Shown here: positions 18,700-28,522 of the stretch, in pieces
Layout of the letters: each line of letters begins with the position of its first letter
Position numbering within the stretch: position 1 is the stretch's first letter
Assembly (NCBI GenBank): GCA_964019655.1
Contig: CAXHTR010000005.1
Location: 620,001 to 684,000, forward strand
Direction of reading: 5' to 3'
From: Perkinsela sp. pyNocScin1
Taxonomy: Eukaryota > Euglenozoa > Kinetoplastea > Prokinetoplastida > Perkinselidae
Length of the DNA stretch: 64,000 nt
The notes under the pieces: generated by a model
Database searches by the model: none
What the model was told of the DNA's origin: nothing
The model's input: only the letters and a program-made list of their open reading frames with translations
Translations under genes and position numbers: made by a program

Positions 18700-19080
18700 G
18701 GATAAATGAGATCGACAGAAAGACTCTGTGAAATTGAAGGTACGCTTTACTTTGCACACATGCCTCCATTGACGACTGACTTTCGGCTCTTATGGCCACA
18801 CATTGTGACCGTGGAACCTCCAAAATTTCCATTGGTATGGGAAGTATTTCTCATTTCCATTGGCAGCGATTCCATGGAAAGTCCTCGAGTCCAAACCATT
18901 CAACTGCTAGGTCGGTGGACCCTTGGATCTCATACACCTCCCACAATCGCTTGTATAATATCACAGCAGCGTCGCTTTTTCTCGGGGACAGTCGATCTCA
19001 GGTGCTTAATGCCAAGCTTCTATCGGTTAGGACAACGACCACCTGCACGGCGAAATCTGCACTGAATCTTTCATAAAATT
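18700..19080 (+). pseudogene. LRR gene relic with several frame breaks
   Basis: Pieces of LRR sequence appear in different + strand frames: GTLYFAHMPPLTTDFRL near 18733, SGTVDLRCLMPS near 18985, and DNDHLHGEICTESF near 19032. They are in the right order for consecutive repeats, but no single frame joins them and no leader or cap is found. The stretch is best read as an old degraded family member. Confidence 0.55.
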
Positions 19081-19465
19081 CCAAAGTCATTTTTCATAGC
19101 ATTTCGTCTCCAATGAACGATTCCAGAGCCACCGACTCAATATCGAGAAGCATAAACCTAAGTTTACTCTTTCATTGTTTTTCTACTGAGACCGTCAAAA
19201 TATCAAAAGTCAAAGAAGCTTAGCAAGGATCAATTCACTACACGCAGTCATAATCTTTATTTTTCAAACATGCTAGCATACTTCGACTTTATGTGCTCGA
19301 ATTGAGCCCATTCGCATCGACGAGCTGTTCGATATTATTTCCATACAGCTAGATGTTCAATCTTCGACTCCTCGCCAAATAATGTAGGCATTCCACTCGA
19401 ATCGAGAGCAATTGTCTTTACAAGCAGTGCACTTTGGTACATTTGATCGCATCAGAGATAATTTA
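19081..19465. other. Spacer, nothing recognised
   Basis: About 385 bp between the + strand relic and the 3' end of the minus-strand frameshifted gene. No frame with LRR consensus and no RNA-gene pattern was seen. Confidence 0.4.
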
Positions 19466-20907
19466 TCAAAAAAATGCATCGAATTCTGATTTTTGCTGGC
19501 GGATGCGTTTTTTCTTGATGGGTAGCGCGTGCGGAACGTCAAGAACAATGCTGTGGACTCTCTTCGAGATAGCGTTTCCCTGAGTGTTGAGCATTATTTT
19601 CTTCGGCAGCTTGAGGACGTCGATTTCTCCCGACAGGTCGTTGCCGGATATATCTAAGCGCCGCACATGACGACTGAGGCGTGTGAGGTCAATTTTCCCT
19701 ATAAAACCATTGCTCGATGCATCTATCTGCGCCAGTTGATCTGGCAGATCGCACAGATTGAGATTCCCCGAAAATTTATTGTGCTGGATCTCGAGGATCG
19801 ACAAATCGGGTAACTTCGAGAGGTCGATACTTCCCTCAAATTGGTTGTACGCGATGTTCATGTGGTCGAGGTGCTCGGGCAGATTGTGAAATTGAACTTC
19901 ACCGATAAATTCATTATGGTCGATGATAATTTCCGAAATGTCCGCGTGAAGCTTGTGCAGAGCAATTTTACCCCCGATTGCGTTCGAAGATAAGAGGAGG
20001 GCACACAGCGAGTTTGGAACCTTGGATGCCTGGACAGTTCCCTGAAAACTATTGCCAGAGATATCAAGCTCTTCAATTTGTCGCTGCATGATTTTCGGCC
20101 CAAAAAATCCAAAAAAATTATTGCCACGGATAAGAAGCGTCTTAAGCTTTTTTGGCCCAGTAGATAAATCTAGAGCTCCTCGAAAAGCACAGGATGAAAT
20201 ATCGATTCTTGTGAGAAGCCTTGGAAGCATTTCCATGTGCAAGCTTCCTGTCAGCTTTTCATTTGCACTCAATTTAAGTTTCCGCAGGGATTCTGGTAGT
20301 TTTGCCATGTCAACTTCTCCGTTAAAAAAGTTATTGGAGAGGATGAGCTCTTTTAGTGTCAATGGCAATTGGGTTAAGTCTAAGCTGCCGCAGAATTGGT
20401 TCCCGTTCGCAAAAAAAAGCTTGAGCCTTTCGGGAAGCGATGTCATGTCGAGTATATCCGAAAATTGATTGCATTCAATACGAATCTTTTGCAAAGATCG
20501 AGGAAGACCACTTGTATCGAACCGTCCTTTTATCTCATTCTTTTGGAGATATATCTCCTCTACATAACAGGGAAGGGGGTATAGGTTTCGAGTGAGCCGC
20601 CAAGTTCTTGATGAGCAAACGTTATCGAGGTGATTGTACTTGGAATGAAATGGAGGTTTACAGAGCCTTGAAGTGGCGAATGCTCACATTCGAAGTGCAG
20701 CTCTCGAACGCACAAATCATCACAGGTAATACCCTCCCAAGTACAGTAGTCTGTGAAATTACCGTTTGTGTCCTGAAAACGTTCTTTACATCTGCATGAT
20801 TCAAATGCCATCTCCATTTGCGATTGTACATCAATCGACAATGGATCAATCTCTCTATAAGGGATTCTATCATCTACGGTGAGGAAGATAAAAGTTAAAT
20901 CGGGCAT
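19466..20907 (-). pseudogene. Long type A LRR gene broken by one frameshift
   Basis: The first part (20907 to about 20560) encodes MPDLTFIFLTVDDR, the motif VQSQMEM, a cysteine cap YCTWEGITC and the first repeats through GGSLETYT. In that frame a stop follows at 20560. The other frame carries on without loss as LPCYVEEIYLQKNEIKGRF and then about 13 further repeats to 19466. The break lies at a C5 run near 20575-20580. If the frame were continuous the protein would be about 480 residues with 16 repeats, among the longest here. It could be a recent pseudogene or a base-calling error in the homopolymer. Confidence 0.8.
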
Positions 20908-21918
20908 TGTATCAATATAATGGAATACTGATATTTACTCGATAGCTGTCCGTGATTAATGTGTGTGATACAATGAAAAGCTTTTATATTTAATGGAAAA
21001 TGCATGCGACTTTCCACACTCTTGTGTTTGACATCCAGTGAATCTAATCGAACCGACAATGGGATGGCCGTAGCAAATACACTGATACGCAATCAAGTGT
21101 TCTGTAAACGCACACAGTTGCCGATTTACTTTGTAAGTAAGAATTCAAAATAGAGATGCAGCTATAAGAAACTAAAAAATAGAGCGCATTGCAAAAATGC
21201 ATGGCTGAGTGAGCTAAATTATGGTGCCATTTAAGTTTTCCTTTAGCTTAAATTCAGAGCGATGGGATGTCCTGAGCGATGTATGTCAAGTCAACTTAGA
21301 AATACTAGGAATTTTTCGCGTAACCCAGCAGAATAATTTATCATATAAGGGAGAATCTTACTTATTCTAGTGTTCCCAAAATACATTACGTGTGACTGTA
21401 CACTGTATTTGGAGATGCATAAAACTTAGGGTACCGATAATAACTTAGGGTACACAGAAACTTAGGGTCCATAAAACCGTCTGCAACTACACAGAATAAT
21501 TACTCTGATAGCAGGTAGGATAACCATTTCTAAGTGATTGACTAACATCTACCTCTGTCGCCATGCTGGAAATAATTCGAGGTAACATTTTGCATATTCG
21601 CATCGTAGTCATTTTTGAAGTACAAGCGTGAAGTTCAAAACAATTCAATCCGATAAAAGTGATCGATATTGCTCAATTGGATTGCGAAATAGATCAGGTA
21701 TTAAAAAAAGTGACCCCTGGTAACTTAATAAACATATGATCTCGGATAATAAAGTTAAAACAAGTAAGGTACTGAAAGGATGCTTTCTGTAAAATGAGGC
21801 TGATGTCGCTCGCTAGTTGGCTACGACCAGTATATCCAATGGAAGTGCACCATCAGTGTAGTCGTGAAATTCGATAGTAAACAGTAAAGTAGTGTCGTAA
21901 GGTATCGATAAATTAAGA
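20908..21918. other. Gene-free spacer at a divergent strand switch
   Basis: About 1 kb between the minus-strand frameshifted LRR gene and the + strand type B genes. The only structure noticed is a triple AACTTAGGGT repeat (listed separately). No reading frame with family motifs. Confidence 0.55.
21423..21468 (+). repeat. Three AACTTAGGGT copies, 17-19 bp apart
   Basis: Exact copies at 21423-21432, 21442-21451 and 21459-21468, each containing TTAGGG, the telomere hexamer of kinetoplastids and many other eukaryotes. The spacing is not that of a telomere array. Confidence 0.7.
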
Positions 21919-22626
21919 ATGATTCGGCTCCTATTCACTTCGCTTCCATCATCTCTCTTTCTCGCGTTTGCATCAAGCGAGTCAACGCACCAGAGCACTG
22001 CGATGTTTCATACGGTAGGTGCAACAAACAGAAGGATTCCAGAGACGCTCGTCAAGCCAGGGTGCGATCCGAAGGAGATTTGTGAATGGAAAGGCATTGT
22101 ATGCGATGAAAAACTAGTGCGAACTGTAGCATGGAAAGAGATGGAAGACTTTTACTTGCAATCTATGGATTGGTTACCCGCTACGATCCGTAAGGTTCAC
22201 CTGCGCCTAGTTCCTGTTCTAACACCCATTAAGACACGACATCTTCCCCGAGAGTTAAAGTATTTGTATTTATGTGACTGTGACTTTCCAATCTCTCCAA
22301 TCGACTTACAAGGACTACCAATACACCTTGAGGAGCTTCATATGCGCGCGTGTATGATCACTGGTGATGTATTGCTCGCATCGCTCCCTCCGTATCTAAG
22401 AGTGATTGATCTCACTTTTAATGATATCCAAAAAGTTTACGTATTAAATAGCAAGCTTCCGGAAACACTGGTGCAAGTTCACCTTGCTAAGCTCTTCAAA
22501 AAGCCAAAGATCGTTTGTCTTGATGAAAAGAAAGCAGATCCGCGAGTGAGATTCACGAGGGCTGAGTGTAGATCTCGATATCGGAACGAATGCGATGATA
22601 TTATAGTCAAGCAGCGTGAAAGATAA
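21919..22626 (+). CDS. Type B secreted LRR protein
   Basis: 235 residues. The leader MIRLLFTSLPSSLFLAFASS is longer than most. The [YF]QxxCM motif is absent; the N-terminal segment is shortened. The cap is ICEWKGIVC, then DWLPATIRKV. Repeats include TRHLPRELKYLYL with CDC inside and GDVLLASLPPYLRVIDL. The ending KPKIVCLDEKKADPRVRF is the type B motif. The sequence is visibly more A+T-rich than the type B genes at 11-18 kb. Confidence 0.86.
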   Translation: MIRLLFTSLPSSLFLAFASSESTHQSTAMFHTVGATNRRIPETLVKPGCDPKEICEWKGIVCDEKLVRTVAWKEMEDFYLQSMDWLPATIRKVHLRLVPVLTPIKTRHLPRELKYLYLCDCDFPISPIDLQGLPIHLEELHMRACMITGDVLLASLPPYLRVIDLTFNDIQKVYVLNSKLPETLVQVHLAKLFKKPKIVCLDEKKADPRVRFTRAECRSRYRNECDDIIVKQRER

Positions 22627-22771
22627 ACTACTATCGTATGGGGTTTCTTGGACAGTTATGCTGTCTAAAAAGCTGTTAACCCTCAGGCATGTATATATAG
22701 CATAAGGCTCTATCATTTGACGGCTCACTATTCCAAGAACCTCTAACCTTTTGCCAACTCAAAAGTTTCCA

Positions 22772-23497
22772 ATGCTTGATCTTTTACTACTCGGCATTGT
22801 CGTCGACGCTAATGAGGAAAAATACCGGCATGATTTATATCATAAGATTGATTATCAGCGATTCTGCATGCACAAGACGGTAAATTTACAGATGAATGCT
22901 GACAACGAAGCATTGCTTAGGGAAATGGGATTAATTCGTGACTCGGCTTTTGCTCAAAAAGACTGCTGTTCTTGGTATGGAGTAGACTGCACGTTCTCTT
23001 GCATGATGGTTAAGCGAATAAACTGGACATTTTTCGAATCGAATCATGTTGCCACACTGCACTGGTTTCCGCCTTCCTTGGAGCAACTTACGCTCGATCG
23101 CATCGCAGTACGCAAAAGTCTTGAAGCAGAGTATTTACCCCAAGAACTCAAGTTTCTGTCTATGGAAGCGTGTGGGCTGCATGGTCAGCTTAAGCTCGGA
23201 AATTTTCCTTCCTTCACAGAAGAGATCTTCCTTCGAGACAATGAATTTAGCGGTAAATTATTGATTAAAGACCTCCCGCATAGGATTCGCTGCATCGATC
23301 TCGCAGGAAATCCGATGCGCCGCGTGCTTGTCGGCAACCTAAGTGGCTGTACTAAATTACAAGGCATACAAGTAACTTGTAGAAAAATTCAGAATACAGA
23401 GCTTCATCTAGCAAACTCTGACAGCGTAGGTTCTGGCATTGTTTATCACGGCGTATGCACAATGAAGTCATCTTTTAAAGGACTTTCATTCGAATAA
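22772..23497 (+). CDS. Type B secreted LRR protein
   Basis: 241 residues from the first ATG at 22772 (codons before it are in frame but contain no ATG). The leader is MLDLLLLGIVVDA. YQRFCMHKTVNL and the cap CCSWYGVDC follow. Four repeats are clear (AEYLPQELKFLSM, GQLKLGNFPSFTEEI, GKLLIKDLPHRIRCIDL). The C-terminal LD-DPRV motif is missing; the tail is instead TELHLANSDSVGSGIVYHG. An acceptor-like CAAAAG lies a few bases before the ATG. Confidence 0.84.
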   Translation: MLDLLLLGIVVDANEEKYRHDLYHKIDYQRFCMHKTVNLQMNADNEALLREMGLIRDSAFAQKDCCSWYGVDCTFSCMMVKRINWTFFESNHVATLHWFPPSLEQLTLDRIAVRKSLEAEYLPQELKFLSMEACGLHGQLKLGNFPSFTEEIFLRDNEFSGKLLIKDLPHRIRCIDLAGNPMRRVLVGNLSGCTKLQGIQVTCRKIQNTELHLANSDSVGSGIVYHGVCTMKSSFKGLSFE

Positions 23498-23643
23498 CGC
23501 GAAATAGAGCGCTCCCGTGGTTTTACATTGATTAATTAATTTATAACAATAAGCATAATACAGTTTGATCAATCAAACTTTAGCTCCACATGCTCGCTTT
23601 TCCACCTTTTATCTGACGCAGCTTTTCTCAATCATTGAATCAA

Positions 23644-24285
23644 ATGCTACTTTATCTTGCTGGCTTTACACCTCAAGGACCCTTTTCAGCAAAAACTGAT
23701 GAGACATTTCAGATAAAGAGTCTTTTGCGCTGCTTATCAGAAAGTAAGAGAAAAACATGTCTTGAAAGGAACATTCAAATCGATGAAATTTGTTCATGGC
23801 AAGGTATAAAATGCGTTGACAGCACAATCACAGAGATCGAATGGAAATATGACGATCATTTTCCCATCGTGAACCTCAACTGGCTCCCTTCTCTGACGCA
23901 GACATTCAAGCTTGAACACTGTGATATCGATATTCCTGTACAAACACGCATGATTCCGCTAGCGATGCTTACATATTCAGTTGTTAGCTGTTCCATCGCG
24001 GGAACAATCGATCTACGCTCTCTTCCAAGAAAAATGACATCGTTCAATATGCGAAGCAATCTGATCTCTGGCGTTGTCTATCTCGACAACCTTCCACCCT
24101 TGATAAAGTGCATAAACCTTGAAGGGAATCGAATAATACGCGTTTATGTCGACGGCACAAAGCTGCCTCAGTCTCTGGGTCGAGCATCCTTTCGTCACCC
24201 GTACAAAAGTATTCGTATAGTGTACCCAAAGGGCTCTCCGCATAGTGATCAAGTAATTGTGCGAAAGCAGCAGCCGCGAATGTGA
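23644..24285 (+). CDS. Type B secreted LRR protein
   Basis: 213 residues from the ATG at 23644, the shortest type B protein here. The leader is MLLYLAGF followed by TPQGPFSA. The cap is ICSWQGIKC, then LNWLPSLTQTF. Repeats include GTIDLRSLPRKMTSFNM and GVVYLDNLPPLIKCINL. The tail KSIRIVYPKGSPHSDQVIV keeps the K-x-I-x-IV half of the type B ending but has HSDQV in place of DPRV. A pyrimidine tract ending GACGCAG (about 23600-23620) precedes the start. Confidence 0.84.
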   Translation: MLLYLAGFTPQGPFSAKTDETFQIKSLLRCLSESKRKTCLERNIQIDEICSWQGIKCVDSTITEIEWKYDDHFPIVNLNWLPSLTQTFKLEHCDIDIPVQTRMIPLAMLTYSVVSCSIAGTIDLRSLPRKMTSFNMRSNLISGVVYLDNLPPLIKCINLEGNRIIRVYVDGTKLPQSLGRASFRHPYKSIRIVYPKGSPHSDQVIVRKQQPRM

Positions 24286-24672
24286 GTTTTGGAACCGACA
24301 CGAAAAACCTAATGGTCGCACTACTCTTAATGTATCACACAAACGTATCTCATGAGAAGCCATAAAAGCTCTGCGCGATTACCGAGCCACGCCTGAGATA
24401 TTGCGTGATTTCAACAAAACAGCGCATAACAGGTCATATCTCGAAGCATGAAGAAGGCGCTGGTGAACAGCCCTAACCAAGGGCATGTCAGACGATGCAA
24501 AGTAACACAAGTCGATCGTTATGTTGCATGTACTGTGTGTTTCATTTAACGGTGATGCTGAGCGCAAGTTTATTGATCTTGGGAAGTGTAAGCGTTCAAA
24601 GACTTTTTCGTAAAGAAATACGAAGCATCTGTAAAGTGCGTTTTCTTTCCTTTCGATTTCATCCTTTACGCC
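24286..24672. other. Spacer, nothing recognised
   Basis: Short frames on both strands have no family motif. The end (24640-24672) is a C/T-rich tract leading to the next ATG. Confidence 0.4.
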
Positions 24673-25407
24673 ATGACCTTGATGCTCTTTGTAGATCCAT
24701 GCTCGAGTGCCCTGGGCCGCTTCAACGCATTTGAGATTTCCGAGCAGACCATCATGGAGCTACTCGTTGGCTCGTTCGAGGAAGTACGATACTTTCAAAC
24801 GCCAGACGAAGAGTTCTACGACATATCGAAGTGGCGAGGCGTTCGCCTTGACACGAATGAGAACGTCACTGCTATCGATTGGCAGGGTATCAGCTTCAAC
24901 GAGTTTCTCATCGCAAAGTACATTCCGCGAAAGCTTCTCAGTATGAAAATCAATCGCTGCCGCCTGCATGGCACGCTTGATCCCGGTGACCTTCCAGAAA
25001 CCATCGAAATACTCGACCTCTCCTCCAACCAGATTCGTGGGAGCATCGACACTGCGTCCTTTCGGGCACCACTGTCCGATCTGAGCCTATCGTTCAACCT
25101 TTTCCGTGGGCCTGTTGACCTGACGACCCTGCCATGCTCGCTCGTCACCCTGAGGCTGACGAAGAACGATCTCTCGGGCTCGCTCAATTTCACAATGCTT
25201 CCATTCGGCCTCGAGCGCCTCTACCTTGGCTCCAATCGATTCAGCGGCAGTGTGTGTCTATATTATCTACCATCGCCACTTCGAGAGTTTGACGTCTCGC
25301 GCAACTCTCTTGTCGGTGTCATCGAGGAAAAGTGCCTTCCGAAGGGGCTGTGCGATTTCAACTACCACGGAAACTCGTTCACGCGGCAATCAAAGGGATT
25401 CTACTAG
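24673..25407 (+). CDS. Type A secreted LRR protein, short
   Basis: 244 residues. The leader is only MTLMLFV before DPCSSALGRFNAFEISEQTIMELLV. The cap is SKWRGVRLDTNENV without cysteines. Seven repeats (GTLDPGDLPETIEILDL, GPVDLTTLPCSLVTLRL, GSVCLYYLPSPLREF), ending DFNYHGNSFTRQSKGFY. The C/T tract upstream runs up to the ATG, and the first AG after it is at the leader/mature boundary (CTTTGTAG), which makes the actual start worth testing. Confidence 0.87.
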   Translation: MTLMLFVDPCSSALGRFNAFEISEQTIMELLVGSFEEVRYFQTPDEEFYDISKWRGVRLDTNENVTAIDWQGISFNEFLIAKYIPRKLLSMKINRCRLHGTLDPGDLPETIEILDLSSNQIRGSIDTASFRAPLSDLSLSFNLFRGPVDLTTLPCSLVTLRLTKNDLSGSLNFTMLPFGLERLYLGSNRFSGSVCLYYLPSPLREFDVSRNSLVGVIEEKCLPKGLCDFNYHGNSFTRQSKGFY

Positions 25408-25623
25408 ATAGTTTGTAGTCCTTGAATGAAAAGTTGAATGATAAGTAGCAAAAATAGTTTAAGTTTGTTGCATATTCAATTTCCGTTTCCGGCTATTCGG
25501 CGATCGTATTCTTATGAAACTACGAATGAAATGAAAAAGAATGAGTTCAGTTGGCACTTGAAGTGGCATGCATACCATTAATATTTCCTATTTCACGCAG
25601 TACATGGTATCATTTCGTAACTG

Positions 25624-26367
25624 ATGAGCCTCGGGGCATTATTCTTGTCAGTAGACACGGAAACCGATCGACCCGCAGCATTTCAAATGCAGCGCGCGAT
25701 AATGGACTGCTTCATCTTCTCTGAAGACGAGGCGTACCGCCATAAGTTCGCCACCTCGATGATGGACTTCTTTGTGCGCGATGTGTCAAATATAGATAAT
25801 GTGTGCAGCTGGAATGGTATCTCATGTGCGAATGGATTAGTGCAAAGCATTGATCTCCCGCCTGCCGACATCAGTCGCCCAGTCTCGATGGAGTGGATCC
25901 CGCCAACCGTCACGCGCATTCAGCTCTACGCCGTGTACTTTCGCACGGGGTGGTCGAGTGAGATACTGCCGCGAAGGCTCAAATATTTCTACGTGGCCAA
26001 CTGCCATAAGCGGCCGGGATTTGTACACGAGCGACGAGCCTTCACACCGAGCCTCTTGCACCTCCCAGATGCCATGGAGGAGCTCATGAGCATCAACTCG
26101 TGGTACGAGGGAAATGTTTACATCGATCGACTTCCGATAGGCCTGCGTATACTTATGCTCAAGAGTTCATCTATTCAAAAAGCCCTCGTGAATTTCGATG
26201 ATCTACGCTGGTCACTCATATCCCTCGTTATTGCTTCGGATGGCCCTTTGCGAATACGGTCGACGAGCCGAAGCAAAACTGACCCACGCGTCAAGACAGC
26301 ATTCTCTACAGTTGACACCAAGCGCGTGTATCAGATATTTGGAGGCTATGATTCTTTCCAATTGTAG
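25624..26367 (+). CDS. Type B secreted LRR protein
   Basis: 247 residues with leader MSLGALFLSVD. The usual QxxCM motif is altered to FQMQRAIMDCF. The cap is VCSWNGISC, then EWIPPTVTRI. Repeats LPDAMEELMSINSWYEGNV and RLPIGLRILML, and a tail with TDPRVKTAF. It is the closest relative in the window of the truncated gene at 1-362. An acceptor-like TTTCACGCAG occurs about 25 bases before the ATG. Confidence 0.86.
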   Translation: MSLGALFLSVDTETDRPAAFQMQRAIMDCFIFSEDEAYRHKFATSMMDFFVRDVSNIDNVCSWNGISCANGLVQSIDLPPADISRPVSMEWIPPTVTRIQLYAVYFRTGWSSEILPRRLKYFYVANCHKRPGFVHERRAFTPSLLHLPDAMEELMSINSWYEGNVYIDRLPIGLRILMLKSSSIQKALVNFDDLRWSLISLVIASDGPLRIRSTSRSKTDPRVKTAFSTVDTKRVYQIFGGYDSFQL

Positions 26368-26478
26368 AGAATTTGACTCGCTTGAGTGATACCTACACAA
26401 ACCGCATACAAGCCTTCATAAGTGCAATGGCTTCAAATTTTTATACAACCACACCCTTTGTGCTCATTTTAACGCTCA

Positions 26479-27855
26479 ATGCTCATTCACATAGTCCTTG
26501 TCGGAAAACTTTACGCTGACGACAAAAGCCTCAGCCGCCTCGATCCCGCGCTGCTCTCGCAGCAGTCCCTCCTCGAGATGTTCGTCGAAGGCGTCAAGAG
26601 CAAGGAGGGGTTCCAGGACGAAAGCGGCAACTACCTCGACTGCACGGAGTGGGATGGCTTCTACTTTGACGATGACGATAACATTCACGCCATTGAAGCG
26701 AATGCTGGTGACGAATTCAACCCACCGCTCGAGGGATCGCTGCACTTCAATTTTCTGCCAGAAACCGTCAAGGACATTGTCTTCAGTGGGCAAAAGCTCC
26801 AAGGATCCCTTCGCATCAGCGAGTGGCCGCGAGGGCTCGAGTCGGTGACGCTGCAAAGCAACGAATACTGCGGCTCCATCGAGACCAAGCACCTGCCGCC
26901 GGGGATGCTCACCTTTGATGTCGCAGCGAACAAGCTCAGCGGGTCCGTTGATTTGCGCGAACTCCCGTCGAAGTTACAGGCATTTGACATTAGCGCAAAC
27001 GCCTTCACGGGAAATATCGACTTGGCCCATCTACCGGAGGGGCTCTATGTCATTATGCTGCACAGCAATAAATTTACGGGGAGCGCAGACCTCGAGCATC
27101 TTCCGAGTCAGCTGATGGATCTGCGGCTCTACGAGAATTCGCTAACCGGAAAGGTCAGCTTGGCGCATCTGCCGAAATCCCTGCAGATGATCGATCTCTC
27201 GAACAATCGTTTTACGGGCTTGCCCGACGTCTCAAAGCTCCCCAAGGGCATCAAGAACTTTCTTGCTTCTGGAAACAAGTTTCAGGGCAGCATCGATATC
27301 GCAGCACTACCAGCAAGCCTCGAGGTTTTCTTTCTTGGAGAAAATGCGCTATATGGCAGCCTCGAGCTCTCGCGCATGCCGGAAGGGCTCGTGCAGCTCG
27401 ACATCAACGACGCAAAGTTCACGGGCACTGTCGCGTTCAAGGACATACCGCTGATGCTCCGGGAGATCTGCCTGGACTCAAACGATTTCTTCGGGACAGT
27501 CGAGACGAGCGATATCCCACGCGAGTTCGAATGGTTTTCGATCGAGTCGAATCGCTTTGAGGGGACATTTGCTATGCAGCACCTCCCGAAGACGCTCACC
27601 AACCTCGCGATAAACGGGAACGCTTTTCACCGCCAGCTGGACTTTTCCGATCTACCGCACCACCTTGTCGAGCTCAAGGCGCATGACAACGCGTTTACGG
27701 GGGAAGTCCGGCTCATCGATCTACCCGCTACATTGGTCGTTCTGAACGTCGCAAACAATAAGCTGCACGTTTTGATAGACAAAGATGTCTTTTTTGGTGG
27801 GGTCAGTGATCTCCATTACGGGGGAAACGTAAAAGTTACGAAGATGAGAATGTAG
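26479..27855 (+). CDS. Type A secreted LRR protein, 15 repeats
   Basis: 458 residues, one of the longest. The leader MLIHIVLVGKLYA precedes DDKSLSRLDPALLSQQSLLEMFV. The cap is TEWDGFYFDDDDNI. Fifteen near-regular repeats follow (GSVDLRELPSKLQAFDI, GNIDLAHLPEGLYVI, GTVETSDIPREFEWFSI). The second half aligns repeat by repeat with the 62125-63498 gene, including the shared EWFSIESNRFEGTF/QWFSIEDNRFSGEF unit. The coding sequence looks G+C-rich. Confidence 0.9.
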   Translation: MLIHIVLVGKLYADDKSLSRLDPALLSQQSLLEMFVEGVKSKEGFQDESGNYLDCTEWDGFYFDDDDNIHAIEANAGDEFNPPLEGSLHFNFLPETVKDIVFSGQKLQGSLRISEWPRGLESVTLQSNEYCGSIETKHLPPGMLTFDVAANKLSGSVDLRELPSKLQAFDISANAFTGNIDLAHLPEGLYVIMLHSNKFTGSADLEHLPSQLMDLRLYENSLTGKVSLAHLPKSLQMIDLSNNRFTGLPDVSKLPKGIKNFLASGNKFQGSIDIAALPASLEVFFLGENALYGSLELSRMPEGLVQLDINDAKFTGTVAFKDIPLMLREICLDSNDFFGTVETSDIPREFEWFSIESNRFEGTFAMQHLPKTLTNLAINGNAFHRQLDFSDLPHHLVELKAHDNAFTGEVRLIDLPATLVVLNVANNKLHVLIDKDVFFGGVSDLHYGGNVKVTKMRM

Positions 27856-28522
27856 GGTTAGCAGTGGAGAATCGGGTGAGCGGGGATAAGAATAGTAATA
27901 AAGAATAAAGTAGGAGTGCATGTCTTATGTGCCGTTTCGTTCATTACAATTTTTCTATTTTTCTTTGTATTTATCAGACCTGTGGATCCAAATGACTGTC
28001 ACAGAAGCACTCGCTGGCACCACTATGAGTGGTATTGAATTTGGCGATGAATGAGTCGCCAGGTGGATTCAATGACTGTACGAGCAGCGGCAGTTGGTAT
28101 TCCATGATTCGCAGAATGTGGCGTCCGCCCATCACTGGTTGTTTGAGAGAGTCCTCAGAGCAGTACGGTCGCAGTGTGCTTACTCTCCTGTAGAGCCAAT
28201 ATGTATTCTCACGGCGTTTTAAGTGCGATCGTAATATTCGATCTTGACGAAAACCTTTCGTGGGCATCTGAGGTGCATCGCTCCCAGATTCTTTTGTATT
28301 CCTGCATCTGAATAATACTACTAGCTCATCTTTTTCTCCTTAAGACAAAGGACGAATGGACAACTATTACCTATCCGATGATGCATAAGAATTTCCCTGA
28401 TCGTCATTCAAGGTGTATGCGATGCATTCTTAAATTGAATTACGAATAAAACATATCTATCACCCGGGTATTAAATATTCAGTCGTTTGTGAAAAGAGTT
28501 AACCTTTGTGCCAAAACACGAA
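27856..28522. other. Spacer with a doubtful minus-strand remnant
   Basis: A 97-codon ATG frame on the minus strand (28267-27974) contains RHILRIMEYQLPLLVQS, faintly like the first repeat of type B proteins, but has no leader, cap or tail motif. It may be a relic; I do not call a gene. The rest is A+T-rich without visible structure. Confidence 0.35.
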
